Shown: piece by piece, positions 33,116 through 44,381 of the stretch
Layout: each line of letters opens with the position of its first letter
Position numbering within the stretch: position 1 is the stretch's first letter
Assembly (NCBI RefSeq): GCF_032884065.1
Contig: NC_088871.1
Coordinates: 12,562,393 to 12,626,392 of the forward strand
Direction of reading: 5' to 3'
Source: Artemia franciscana
Taxonomy: Eukaryota; Arthropoda; Branchiopoda; Anostraca; Artemiidae
Length of the DNA stretch: 64,000 nucleotides
Notes under the pieces: model-generated
Database searches by the model: none
What the model was told of the DNA's origin: nothing
The model's input: only the letters and a program-made list of their open reading frames with translations
Translations under genes and position numbers: made by a program

Positions 33116-36100
33116 GTCGTCCTTATCATTCGGAAAGCCCAATGTAACAGCGATTGTACAAGCAGGCCAGGGCACTGTTGGTGCTCAGTTTGCCTTATTT
33201 TAAGTTTACCTTGTCTTGTGGACTAAACGTTGGTGCCCGAACCTGTAAATATGGTAAGGACAGCTCTAAGACAACAACAGTCCCTTCTGCCTCTAAGAAT
33301 TGAAGATTATAATTTCCACCTATTTTTCATGTTAGATCTGATGAATAAAGCCACTACCATATCTGGCAAATAAAAAAGATTCACCGCGAAGAGTGTCAAC
33401 ACCCACACCAAACCATGATAAAATATACGAAATGGGCATAGGGCTATTTCTATTTCTCTTAGAATTTTCTTCATAAAGTGAAGTAGGAAATAATTGATCG
33501 AATGGTTCCATATGTCATTCCTTAAGCCAAATGGATCTTTTGTTTCATGTTTTTATCTTATTTAAGTCGTAAGAACGTGTTCTGGAGCATTTTATGAATT
33601 CTATCAAGCCCATTTCATATTTCAGGTATGCAAAAGTTAATGTATTTGCTTTTTAAAATAAAGGCTAATTTTCCAAAATAATACTATCGTCTGCGCAATA
33701 TGAGGGGAGTTTTCGCCCCCTTAGCATCCACACCAAACTTTCCCATCCTGTATAATATACAATATATAATTTTTACTTGATTTCAGCTCTGTTCGGGCCA
33801 AAATGCTAACGTGGCGTGGTCTCTTATGTTACTAAAAGTTGTACTGTATCTTTGGATTTTTGTTCAAATGACCGTATTTTCAATAATCTGCGACTTCCGG
33901 CGTGGATGATCAGCCCCAAAGAAAAAACACGCATGCTTGACCATCCTTCTCTGGGAAAATAAGAGATCCATATCTTAAATAGTTGTTTTAGGGCTCTCAT
34001 ACATATCAAATTTATTTTATAATTTTCATCGACATTACATCCCTTCTCAGGCTATGTTTAACCCCTATTTAAAACGTATGTAATAGTTTTTGCTAATAGC
34101 TTTTTAAGAGCAACTTTGAAATTGGTTAATGCTGTATATTTTGAATCAGTATGAAAGATTTTACTGTTGAATGTGCCGTGATCAAATCTTTGTTTTACAG
34201 AGTTTTGGTTTCCATTGACAAGGGTCACTCTTTAATTGCACTTTATTACTGAAAAACTGTTCGATCAAAGGCTCTCTTAATGTGATGGAGGCTACCATTC
34301 CTTCCTTCAACCCCTGTTTTTTTCGCATTCAAGTTTCAAATTCGTATAACAATACTTCAAGAAGGATAACTATCCCTGAAAAAGTGTATCCAATCAAATA
34401 TTTTCAGGAGAGGGAGAGGGGGTGTGGAATGCTAAAAATTAATCATACGGTTTTCCTTTCAACGGTTCTTATTGTAAGTTCACAGAATACATGTTCTCAA
34501 TAAAGCTGTCTCCCATGGATGGTGATAACAGGACCAGTGATAACGCCACTCCTCCCTCTTAACCACAGAGAAACAAGTACACATTAAAAAAAAAATGTAT
34601 ACAAGTAGGAATAATGGGAAGTAATCCCATTAAATCTTGGTAAAAAAAAACAAAGAACATGGTAGCACTTCTTCCCCTCTTCCCTAGGAAATTTTCAGGT
34701 GGCACTCATGATACCCCACCTCTTCCTCTTCTGTGCCGTTAAACATATATTTTTAGTCTTGTATTACGATTTCAGAAAATTACTAGAATAGACAAATTGT
34801 ATGCAATACGTTAGAAAATATAGTAGGAAGTGCAAAAATCTAGGGATTAAAACTTGTCGCCTAGAAATGTGAAGTTACAATGAGACAAACTAACAAGCTA
34901 ATATATCTAGGATGTAACATTACTAGAAATTATATAGGGGGCATATAAGCCAGATGCTATTGTATTTGTTATTAGGTTTACTGTCATTTCTATGCCAACT
35001 ATACAGTATATAAGTCCGATTTTTTTTTTGCTTTTTTTGTGGTTCGAGGCTGGAATTCACAATTGGAGAAAAAGTAATTTAGCTGGCCTTCACTGATGCA
35101 CTGCTAGCATTGGCTAATTATGGAACGGGTTATACATTCTAAAAAGAAGCTACCTAGAATATATGAAGCTTGCACATATTTTCAGACATTTCCCTGGGGA
35201 GGGGAACTCGAGTCCATATTCTTAGGACATATCCTGTCTCATTTCATATATGCCAATTTGAAACCTTTGTAAATGTAGATCTATCTTTTGAATTCACCAA
35301 GGCTTAAGTATGGTGCTTTGACCTTACTCTAAAATTGGACCTAAAATAGAAACAAAGAGAAAGAAAGGGAATCATTCATCATTTGGCTCAACAGATTCCT
35401 GCAAATAATACAGCTGCACTTTTGAAGCTTCCTACGTGGAAACAACTTCAATTAGTGTTGAAAGCTTGGAGCGGATACAATCACTAGCCTTGTACATCAT
35501 TCTAACCGAAAAGGAATTTCAAATTAGTCTACTATAAAGCTTGACAAAAATAATGGAGTTTGGAAGGTGTTGAACGTAGAACTTCCAGGACATATGTGCG
35601 AAAAAAAACTTCTGGGTGATAATCCGGAGTGTCTCCTCGGGGGTCGGTATGGTGCTTAAAATGGTTGCGATATTAGCCCTAAAATACGCAGGTTTTTATG
35701 GGCTTTGATTCGCCTTTTTAAGATTCATTGGAAGTGGGATCCCTCCTATAGGTATTTGGGGATGGCTGGAAAATTTATTCTCAATTACCCTTTCCTTGAA
35801 GATGTGTTTCAGAGCATATCACATATGATTATGGGGTGAGGCATATTTTTACTAAGGAAAAATGTATCTTTTTTGCTCTTTAAATGCATAGGAGTGTGAC
35901 GTCATTCATATTAAACATTTTTTTTTCACAATTACGGCTGTTCAGTATTGCTAGCCGAAGGGTGCAAATCCTGTCTATGATCCCCCAAAATATTAACATG
36001 CTCCACCGTTGTGGCCTGCACCCCACTTTGGGAGTCATGTACTTAGAGCGCGGAAAAACAGGTCTTCAAAATGTTTGTTTTTTACTGGTGTATTTGTGTT

Positions 36101-36845
36101 TTCAAACCCTCTCCTTTGCTGTATATTGGTGTTGACATGAAAACAAAAATGTAATGGGAGATTATTTTCTGTATGTGAAGTGGATGAAAAGCAGTTTCAC
36201 ATTGGATGCTACGCGAGCAAATTGATGTCTATGCCCATTACCACAACGTTTGCAGTATTTGAGTCAATTAAAATCATATTTCACAATATCTGTTTTGGTG
36301 AAATCAAATTAAATATCCATAACACGCACTTAAATACTGCTATAATATGAAATGGGATTGGTATTCTAAAACTTTTACTAGATCTACGTTGCTTGGAGAA
36401 CATGAAGTTTTGCATTAATCAAACAAAATTTTGCAGGGACAAGTCTCTGGTTTTGTTTTTTCACCATCAATTCAAAGCTTTAGTTTCCAACCCTTGAAAC
36501 TTCTTAAATTAATATACCTCAAGAATAATTTGTCCTTAAAAATTAAAAAGAAAAAATAGCACATGCCTTGAACACAATCTCAAAGTACGCTGCTCCTTAT
36601 CGAAATAGTAAGTTCCCTATTTAAAAAAATCTATTCTCTATTTTTTGATGCCCGATCCATCTTGTTACTTTTATAATACACCCTGTACAGTGGATGATGT
36701 ATTTCTCCCCCCAAAATATAAACCTAACCCATTTTATGGTGTAATTTCAAATTGCTGTGTTTGTAAACTGAGACTACCTTACTTTGTCTCCAAATATAAA
36801 ACCTGTCAATTATTTCCAACATAACTGTTTGTAAGCCAATTTGAT
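33116..36845. other. CaMKI intron, unassigned part
   Basis: Long AT-rich stretch without a recognisable exon, RNA gene or coding transposon. About 36400-36640 distantly resembles sequence inside the insertion at 21651-23221 (CCCTTGAAAC followed by ATATACCTCAAGAA-like words). Confidence 0.4.
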
Positions 36846-37668
36846 CAAACAGTTCGTGGTAACGAACTGTAGTAAGGAGCGATCCGGCTCAATAGTAACC
36901 AAAACTCTAAAAAATTGAATTTTGATATCAATAGCTACATCAAAAGAATCGCATTTTAATGCTGATTTTAAATTTATAAGTTTAGTCTTAGCCATCAAAA
37001 GTTACGAGCCTGAGAAAATTTGCTTTATTTAGGAAAATAGGGGGAAACACCCCCTAAAAGTCGTAGGATCTTGACGAAAATGAAACCATCAGATTCAGCG
37101 TATCAGAGAACCCTACTGTAGAAGTTTCAAGCTCCTATCTACAAAAATGTGGAATTTTGCATTTTTTGCCAAAAGACAAATCACGGGTGCGTGTTTATTT
37201 GTTTTTTTTTTTTTTTTTTTTTTTCCCCAGGGGTCATCGTATCGACCAAGTTGTCCTAGAATGTCGCAAGAGGGCTCATTCTAACGGAAATGAAAAGTTC
37301 TAGTGCCCTTTTTAAGTGACCAAAAAAATTGGAGGGCATCTAGGCCCCCTCCCACGCTCATTTTTTTCCCAAAGTCAACGGATCAAAATTTTGAGATAGC
37401 CATTTTGTTTAGCATAGTCGAAAATCATAATAACTATGTTTTTGGGGATGACTTACTCCCCCACAGTCCCTGGGGGAGGGGTTGCAAGTTACAAACTTCA
37501 ACCAGTCTTTACATATAATAATGGTTATTGGAAAGTGTACAGACGTTTTCAGGGGGATTTTTTTGGTTTTGGGGGTAGGTTTGAGGGAGGGGGCTATGTG
37601 GGAGGATCTTTCCTTGGAGAAATATGCCATGGGGGAAAAAATTCAATGAAAAGGGCGCAGGACGAATC
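36846..37668 (+). repeat. composite fold-back repeat, head and middle only
   Basis: It starts with the family head CAAACAGTTCGTGGTAACGA, which contains the palindrome CAGTTCGTGGTAACGAACTG. It runs through the TTTATTTG-(T)n-CCCCAGGGGTCA junction (about 37190-37235) and the middle block to GGGCGCAGGA, then stops. The fold-back terminus is absent. A second, fuller copy in the same orientation begins about 315 bp later, so the two form a partial tandem. Confidence 0.8.
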
Positions 37669-37983
37669 TGGTCACGTTAGAAAAAAACGTCAAATTAAGA
37701 GCTTAATATACAATGCTGGGTGTTCGGAGCCTCTCTATTATGGAGTATAATTTGAAAATAACACAACTATACGAGCGATAAAACATATATACCACAACCA
37801 TAACTACTGCTAAGAGATAACACAACTATAAAGCGAAAACAGGTGAAAACTAACGGGAAAATAAACGAACTAAGAGGTGGAAGGGGCCCAGAGAAAAACT
37901 ATAATCCTTTTTCAATTTTGAGCCTAACTTCCGCAAAGGAGTAATAATGTCAGAAGCCCCGAAATACCGAATTATTTTCTTTT

Positions 37984-39726
37984 CAAACAGTTCGTGGTAA
38001 GGAACTGTAGTAAGGGGCGACCCGGCTCAATAGTAAACGAAACTCTAAAAAACGGAATTTTGATACTAAAAGATACATCAAAAGATTCGAATTTTTACGC
38101 TGATTCTAAATATTAAGTTTCAATTAATTTAGTCTTTGTCATCAAAAGTTACGAGCCTGAGAAAATTTGCCCTATTTTGGAAAAAAGGGGGAAACATCCA
38201 TTAAAAGTCATAGAATCTTAACGAAAATCACACTATCGCATTCGGTATATCAGAGAACTCTATAGCAAAAATTTCAAGCTCCTATCTAAAAAGTGTGGAA
38301 TTTTGTATTTTTTGCCAGAAGACAAATCACGGGTGCGTGTTTATTTATTTGTTTGTTTTTTTTTTTTTTTTTCCCAGGGGTCATCTTATCGACCAAGTGG
38401 TCCTAGGATGTCGCGAGAGGGCTCATTCTAACGGAAAGGAAAAGTTCTAGTGCCCTTTTTAAGTGACCGAAAAATTGGAGGGCAAATAGGCCCCCTCCCA
38501 TGCTCATTTTTTTCCAAAAGTCAACAGATTAAAATTTTAAGATAGCCATTTTGTTCAGCATAGTCGAAAACCATAATAACTATGTCTTTGGGAATGACTT
38601 ACTCCCCCACAATCCCTGAGGGAGGGGCTGCAACTTACAAACTTTGACCAGTGTTTACATATAGTAATGGTTATTGGGAAGTGTACAGACGTTTTCATGG
38701 GGATTTTTTGGTTTGGGGGGTGGGGTTGATGGGAGAGGGCTTTGTGGGAGGATCTTTCCTTTGAGGAGTATGTCACGGGGGAAGAAAAATTCAATGAAAA
38801 GGGCGCAGGATTTTCTAGCATTACTATAAAAAAAACAGTGAAAAAATAAACATGAAAACGTTTTTTCAAATGAAAGTAAGGAATAGCATTGAAATTTAAA
38901 ACGAACAGAGATTATTACGCATATGAGGGGTTCTAAAAATACTTTAGAATAAAGAGCGAGGTATTTAGGAGGAGATAGATACCTCGCTCTTGATGCTAAA
39001 ATATTTTTAGTGATTTCAACTATTTATTCTACGGCCTTTTTGATTCAGGGGTCATTCTTAAAGAATTGGGACAAAACTTACGATTTAGTGTAAAGAGCGA
39101 GGTATTAACGAGGGTACAAACCCCCTCGTACACATAATAAAAATATAAGAATATAAAAGTTTGTTACGTAAGTTAATTCTTAAGTTACGTATATTTTTTA
39201 CTAATAAAAACGTTCGTTGAATATTAAAAGTTCTAGTAGCCTTTTTAAGTAACCGAAAAATTGGAGGGCAGCAAGGCCTCCTTCCCCACCCCTTATTTCT
39301 CAAAATCGTCTGATCAAAACTAAGAGAAAGCCATTTAGCCAAAAAAAATTAATATACTAATTTCATTTCAATAATTTATGTGCGGAGAGCCAAAATCAAA
39401 CATGCATTAATTCAAAAACGTTCAGAAATTAAATAAAAAAACTAGTTTTTTTAACTGAAAGTAAGGAGCGACATTAAAACTTAAAACGAACAGAAATTAC
39501 TCCGTATATGAAATGGGTTGTCCCCTCCGCAGTCCCACGCTCTTTACGCTAAAGTTTTTCATTGTTTTAAAAAGTAGAATTGTGGCAAAGAGTCAAACTT
39601 TAGCGTAAAGAGCGTGGGACTGCGGAGGGGACAACCCATTTCATATACGGAGTAATTTCTGTTCGTTTTAAGTTTTAATGTCGCTCCTTACTTTCAGTTA
39701 AAAAAACTAGTTTTTTTATTTAATTT
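37984..39726 (+). repeat. composite fold-back repeat, most complete copy (1.74 kb)
   Basis: This copy defines the family. The head (CAAACAGTTCGTGGTAAGGA) is at 37984. A (T)n tract with CCCAGGGGTCATC is at about 38355-38390. The G-rich middle block spans about 38440-38820. A second block with CTTTACACTAAA-type inverted words spans about 38830-39120. A TTACGTAAGTTAATTCTTAA segment is at about 39160, and a perfect fold-back terminus lies at 39426-39726. No reading frame is shared as protein among copies, so the family is non-coding and must be moved by something else. Confidence 0.8.
39426..39726. repeat. perfect fold-back: two identical 132-bp arms, 37-bp spacer
   Basis: The left arm 39426-39557 and right arm 39595-39726 are exact reverse complements by eye. 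The outer part reads ACTAGTTTTTTTAACTGAAA and the inner part CTCTTTACGCTAAAGTTT. Copies at 761-1022 and 14581-14852 have mismatched arms. Confidence 0.93.
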
Positions 39727-40516
39727 TAAGTCTAAAACCAAGCGATTGCCGCATAAACACTTTCTTAACAATTGCGAAACAGCGTCATTGAGTTGTATTA
39801 TTGCGTATAACAATTACGTAGCCACTTACTCTAAAATGTATTGGAAACAAAAAGGTAGACCGGATAGCAAAAATGTGAAACTCCTCGCCCCTGAAAATGA
39901 ACATAATTTATGATTCTTGCCTACAATTAACTCTCAGTGATAGTAGAAATCAAAATTATTATCTCAGTGATAAGCCTTGAAACCTGCTATTGACCTTTGC
40001 TGTAAAATTTAACGGTCCAAAACTTCTTGATTAGTGTCTCCTTGATTGTGGGTACCTACCAACCAAATTTCCAGTGAACACAGACTTTTTTCTCCTACAG
40101 GGAGGTTTGAAGACCTCAACCGGAGACGCTTTTCATTCTAGCTTCAGTATTTCGAAAAAAAAGCTTCTGTGTAAATGGGTCGAAAATTTGCATTATCACA
40201 GAGATTCTGCAGAATCTTAATCTGACCCTATCAGTGGCGTCCATAGAGGAGATGTGCCCGATCCCTAGATTTTATACCTCCCCCTAGGATTTCGAAAAAT
40301 ACTTTTTTTTTGTATTTTGATTGAAAAACAAAATTAAAATTACCCCCTCTCTAGATTTCGAAAACAAAGGTTTTGCCCCACCCCCAACCCCCTTAACTTT
40401 CATGAATTGACGCTGCGGGGTTCTGTAAATTTTTTTTATGAATATATTGATATACAACCTACCAGAATTTATTTAACTTAATAAAATATTATATTTTTAA
40501 TTATTTTTTTTTCCAG
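39727..40516. other. CaMKI intron, last 0.8 kb before exon 3
   Basis: About 40230-40420 resembles a short MITE: GGCGTCCATAGAGG at the left and AATTGACGCTGC at the right. Otherwise nothing was recognised. The acceptor (T)n-CCAG ends at 40516. Confidence 0.4.
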
Positions 40517-40591
40517 GCTCAAGCATCCGAATATAGTTCAGTTAATAGAGACTTACGAGGATCAGACCAAGTACTTTCTGGTTATGGAATT
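40517..40591 (+). CDS. CaMKI: CaMKI coding exon 3
   Basis: This short 75-nt exon encodes LKHPNIVQLIETYEDQTKYF, then LVMEL. It covers the kinase beta-4/beta-5 strands and the hinge (VMEL). The acceptor TTTTTTTTTTCCAG ends at 40516 and the donor GTAAGTTA begins at 40592. It receives AG from exon 2 (Arg) and ends with TT, which exon 4 completes to TTA (Leu). HPNIV is conserved throughout CaM kinases. Confidence 0.96.
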
Positions 40592-42429
40592 GTAAGTTAT
40601 TCCTTTGTATATTTAACAAGAAATTATCTTTTTGACGTGTTGCTTTGACTTCTTCGAATTTTTTACTTCTTCGAGTTCGTTGCTTTGATTTCTTCTAGTT
40701 CGATATATGTGTATTTTGTATTATTACGTGATGTCCTTATAGATTTACTCATTTGTTGTCTAGAATCTATGCAGCATTTTTTTGGGTGGGGGATAATAAG
40801 AAACTGTGGAAGGGGATCGTAAAAAACTAATCTTGTTTAGTAGAATCCGGGGAAGGGTACGGGTTTACGTTCCTGTCATTGTATTTCGCGAAAACTAAAG
40901 TGATTATATAAAAATGATTTTCATTGTATGTGTCATAGTAACCAGGAGTGCAAGGAGTTTCAAAAGAAACCATATTCAATTTCAAGGTCATGCCCGCAAA
41001 TTGACTGAGGGGAGGGCTACCTACGGAAAGAAACATGATTTTTTACAATTGAATAATCAATTAAAACAAGTTGAAATAACATCTTTGTATGTAATCTCAT
41101 GAATTTTAGAGCTTGCCTCAGCCCCCCCCCCCCCTCCGCCTTCTCAGACTACAGCCTTGGTCAAATTGCAACCTATGGATTAGTACTCTAGTTGAAGTCA
41201 GCCCTTTTTACGGAATTGCCTGTTTGAAGGATTGGTACTAGTCTTGGAAAACACGGTATAAAAATAACCTCGTTATTACGTCACTTGGTTACTTGGCTGT
41301 AAATTGTGACACTAGTCATTTTGGTCACAATCACATCCGCTTCGTGAGCTTACATCAACAATAAAAAAGTGGAAATTTGCTATTTGCTATTAACTTATAA
41401 AATTTTTGCTATTAATGCTATTCATATTATAAAATTTTTGCTAATAACTGCGGGGTTTTTCACTCTCCGCCATCTAGCGTCTATCTTGGATTACCATGTT
41501 TTCCATCACGCATTGCGCACTTTCGTCAGATCGGGCTTCATCGAGCCACAGAGAGCACACTTGGCACACTATTTTTGAATAGGCTTTATTGTTTGATAAC
41601 AAAAGCAGTAACAATTCTATTAAAAATTATTTTCTATGCAGGGTAAATTCTAGCCAGCTATTTGCCTTGACTTCATATTTTCTGAAGATTTTACAGCAAA
41701 GTGGCAACCTTGAAGGGCGGGGGGGGGGTGGTTTGGCAAAGACTACCGTCTCTCTTAATTTTGTCTGATCTAAATAAATTTATTTTAGCCATATGTTTTG
41801 TACCAAATTTTTTACTATTCTCATAGCTTTTTTACCACTGTAGGCTACTCGTGGCTTGATAATGACTCGGTTCCCAAAAGTAAAGGCTTCGCTGGTATAT
41901 TGTTTCTTTTACGGCACCCTGTATTTTTCTGAGAGTAGTCAGAGTAGAGAGCTTGCGAGTAGTCAGCTTCGTTTACTTTTCTCTGATGTGAAACGAAAGC
42001 ACACATTTGAAAGCTCAGTTCACAAATGAAAGCTCACTGTTGTTGTTGCTGTTATCCTGCTTCTTTGTTGTGTATTGGGTAACTGTGCTATGTCATTAAA
42101 TAGACTTTTTTTTGCTAACAATCGAAGGTCATTAAGATCGTTAGTCGTTGACATGTAAAACTTTTTATATGAATACATTTCCCATTTAATTCAATGTTCT
42201 CCTACGAAAAATAAAGGGCGAATTTAAACATAGAATTTGTAGAAATTACCATTTTCTGATTCAGTATCTGGCACTAATTCAGCAATATTTGGCAAAAAAC
42301 CTAAAAAAGTAAAATCTAATTCCAAGGGATTCGTAGCCATTGCTTAAATATTGTTTGAGAAAGCTGATCCTGACCCCTTCTTCAGAAAAAGTTCTTCTAT
42401 GGAATTAAAGCTTTGCGTTTTATGTCGTA
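40592..42429. other. CaMKI intron, unassigned part
   Basis: It has a C12 run near 41125 and a G9 run near 41720. No gene or clear element recognised. Confidence 0.4.
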
Positions 42430-42577
42430 TATTTATATAATAATAATAATAATTTATTTATTTATAACCCACAAAGTACATTAAACTGTGGAGTAAACAC
42501 ACAAAAAAAGAAAGAACAAGAAAAAAACATAACAACATAAATAACATAGCAGCATAACAACATACAACATAAGTAAA

Positions 42578-43189
42578 TTACCTCAATTCAAAAAATGGCC
42601 AAAGAGGGTCAAAAACACCAATCATTTGCCGAGTTTTAAGACATATATCTTTAGATAAATGTTTCAGTCGCGAGGGCGCATCAACGATGTCAAATTTAAA
42701 AACGACTGTATGATTCTGATACCACCGAGGCAGACGCAGCAAATACTTGCAATACTTAAAATATCCTGAGCGTATTTTCTTTGTATCCTTCTTGCGAAGG
42801 AGGAAAGCAAAACCAGAAAGATAAAAAACAGCAGGGGCACAAAAACTATAATAAAGACGGCATAGTCCTTTTCGGTTATACCGACCACGATTTGGTGAAA
42901 TTTTCGCGTCTCCAACCCGCATACTTTTCAGCGCGCTGGACGTAATAGCGGAGCAAGTAGACGAAAGTGACGTGGAAAAAGAGAGACCCAACCATTTAAT
43001 ACTTGCTGAGTATGGTATAGTTGAAGAACCCAAGCAAAGAGGTGATGCTGGTGGAGGACTCCCAAAACACAAAAACTCACATTTGGAGGCATTAACTGAA
43101 AAGCCTACTGTGGGTAGTGCGGCTGAAAGCCGGTAAAAGTTGGTAATTAGACTATGTTTTGTCCGGCTAAGAAGCAGACCATCATCAGC
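42578..43189 (-). pseudogene. LINE reverse transcriptase C-terminus
   Basis: This is the same frame as the upstream part, beyond the single stop. It begins ADDGLLLSRTKHSLITNFY, then VNASKCEFLCFGS, then IKWLGLSFS (the YLG-like motif) and a thumb/C-terminal region with YFKYCKYLLRLPRWYQNHTV, ending FFELR. The similarity to RYAKYLLALPRW of the LINE relic at 26.75 kb links the two elements. Confidence 0.8.
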
Positions 43190-44381
43190 TTATGCAACGT
43201 GACTAATGCCTAAATTACCATTGTAAAAAATTGACGGTTGAAGACGTTGGAGACACGAAGCTAATACACATTTAAATATGCTCGGGGATAACACGGCACC
43301 TTGCCTAACGCCTTTTTTAACAGGAATATACTCCCCTACAGTACCATTCCGCTTCTGTTTTATTTGATGTACTGAACCAGAAGAAGGACGATCACAGGCT
43401 ATCCACATACGGAGCCAGAACTTAGCTTTTTGTTTATCCATCTTCACTTTAGTATCAACTTTCCAAAAGGGATTGCGAGTACCCGTTCGCACGCACTCGG
43501 AGGGTACAGCTTTTTTAGCGGCAGACTTTAGACAGAACACTATTTGCTGATAATACGAGTTGATATTTATCCGAGTTGAAGTTATAGATACAGATGTTTG
43601 CAATAAGTGGAAAGGCACTTTAATAGATGATAATAACTGGGACAATGCCAATACATAAAGTGGAACATTGGTATTTTCCCAATTGAACTTTGAGAACCAG
43701 TCGGGAGAGTTACGTTGGACAGAGCTCGCCATGGAGCAAGATAGTTGGCACGTGGTTGGTAAATGATCGTCGTCGATTTTAGAGTCGTCCACATGAACTA
43801 TTGATGAAAGAAGAGTTGAATCTGACACAATTACATGATCAAGGTTGGAAGTAAGACCACCACGATTGTGAATACAAGTAAATAGAAGATCTTTATCAGC
43901 AAGATGGAATCCTCCGGGTAGTGAATCGAGAAAGATTTCAGATCGCTCAAAATTAGATAATAAGTCAGTGTTCATGTCGCCGGCGAGAACCCATTTGGTA
44001 TTTTGTTTTGAAAGGTCGCTAAGTAGTGTTCGTAGGCGATTACATGCTTGTGAAAAACTAGACAATGACTGCACAGTCTTTTTATTACAGGGGAAATAAA
44101 TGTTTATAAATGCGGTATCACCACATTTTATCGCTAAGATGTTAGCGTCGCTTTGCAATAATATCGGGTGAGTCTTGTGTCTGAAATAGATGGCTAGACC
44201 TCCTGATGGTCTACCACGGGTTTTCTGGGCGGCTCTCAAGGCTATCAACATTCGCTTTAGAGAGAAGGTGCTCCTGTAAAAACACAATATCATTTTCAAG
44301 CAGCTCACTAATCAGTAGATCCTTGTCTTTTTTACCACTAATGTTAAGGGACACAAAGCTAAACGGAGTTTGAGCATTCAT
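43190..44381 (-). pseudogene. LINE endonuclease plus partial reverse transcriptase
   Basis: The first about 48 codons from the ATG at 44381 (FSFVSLNISGKKDKDLLISE, then VFLQEHLLS) give the N-terminal endonuclease motifs, with the Asn and the QE pair. After a frame change near 44230 the next frame, open to 43190, has SGGLAIYF, LAGDMNTDLLSNF, NLDHVIVSD and IDDDHLPTTCQL, the rest of the catalytic motifs. It then has the FWKVDTKVKMDKQKAKFWLR linker. Directly after comes EYIPVKKGVRQGAVLSPSIF, the late reverse transcriptase motif, so the region that should hold the F-D catalytic aspartate is missing although the frame is kept. The frame ends at TAA 43190-43192, where Tyr of the catalytic YADD is expected; GCTGATGAT (ADD) follows in frame. 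Confidence 0.85.

Larger units (their letters stand above)
42430..44381 (-). mobile_element. non-LTR retrotransposon with internal deletion
   Basis: Read on the minus strand: an ATG at 44381, an EEP endonuclease, a linker, a reverse transcriptase lacking its first half, a C-terminal domain ending at 42578, and a 3' end with ATAAATAAATAAATTATTATT (about 42430-42470). The 5' end looks complete because the endonuclease starts with its own ATG. The lesions are one frame change near 44225-44240, a large in-frame deletion before the RQG motif, and one stop in the catalytic box. The C-terminus groups it with the relic at 25.4-27.2 kb. Confidence 0.85.

Noticed and set aside
37436-37750. 104-residue frame with Gly-rich segments
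   Set aside because: It lies in the composite repeat; corresponding frames in other copies are broken and not conserved as protein.
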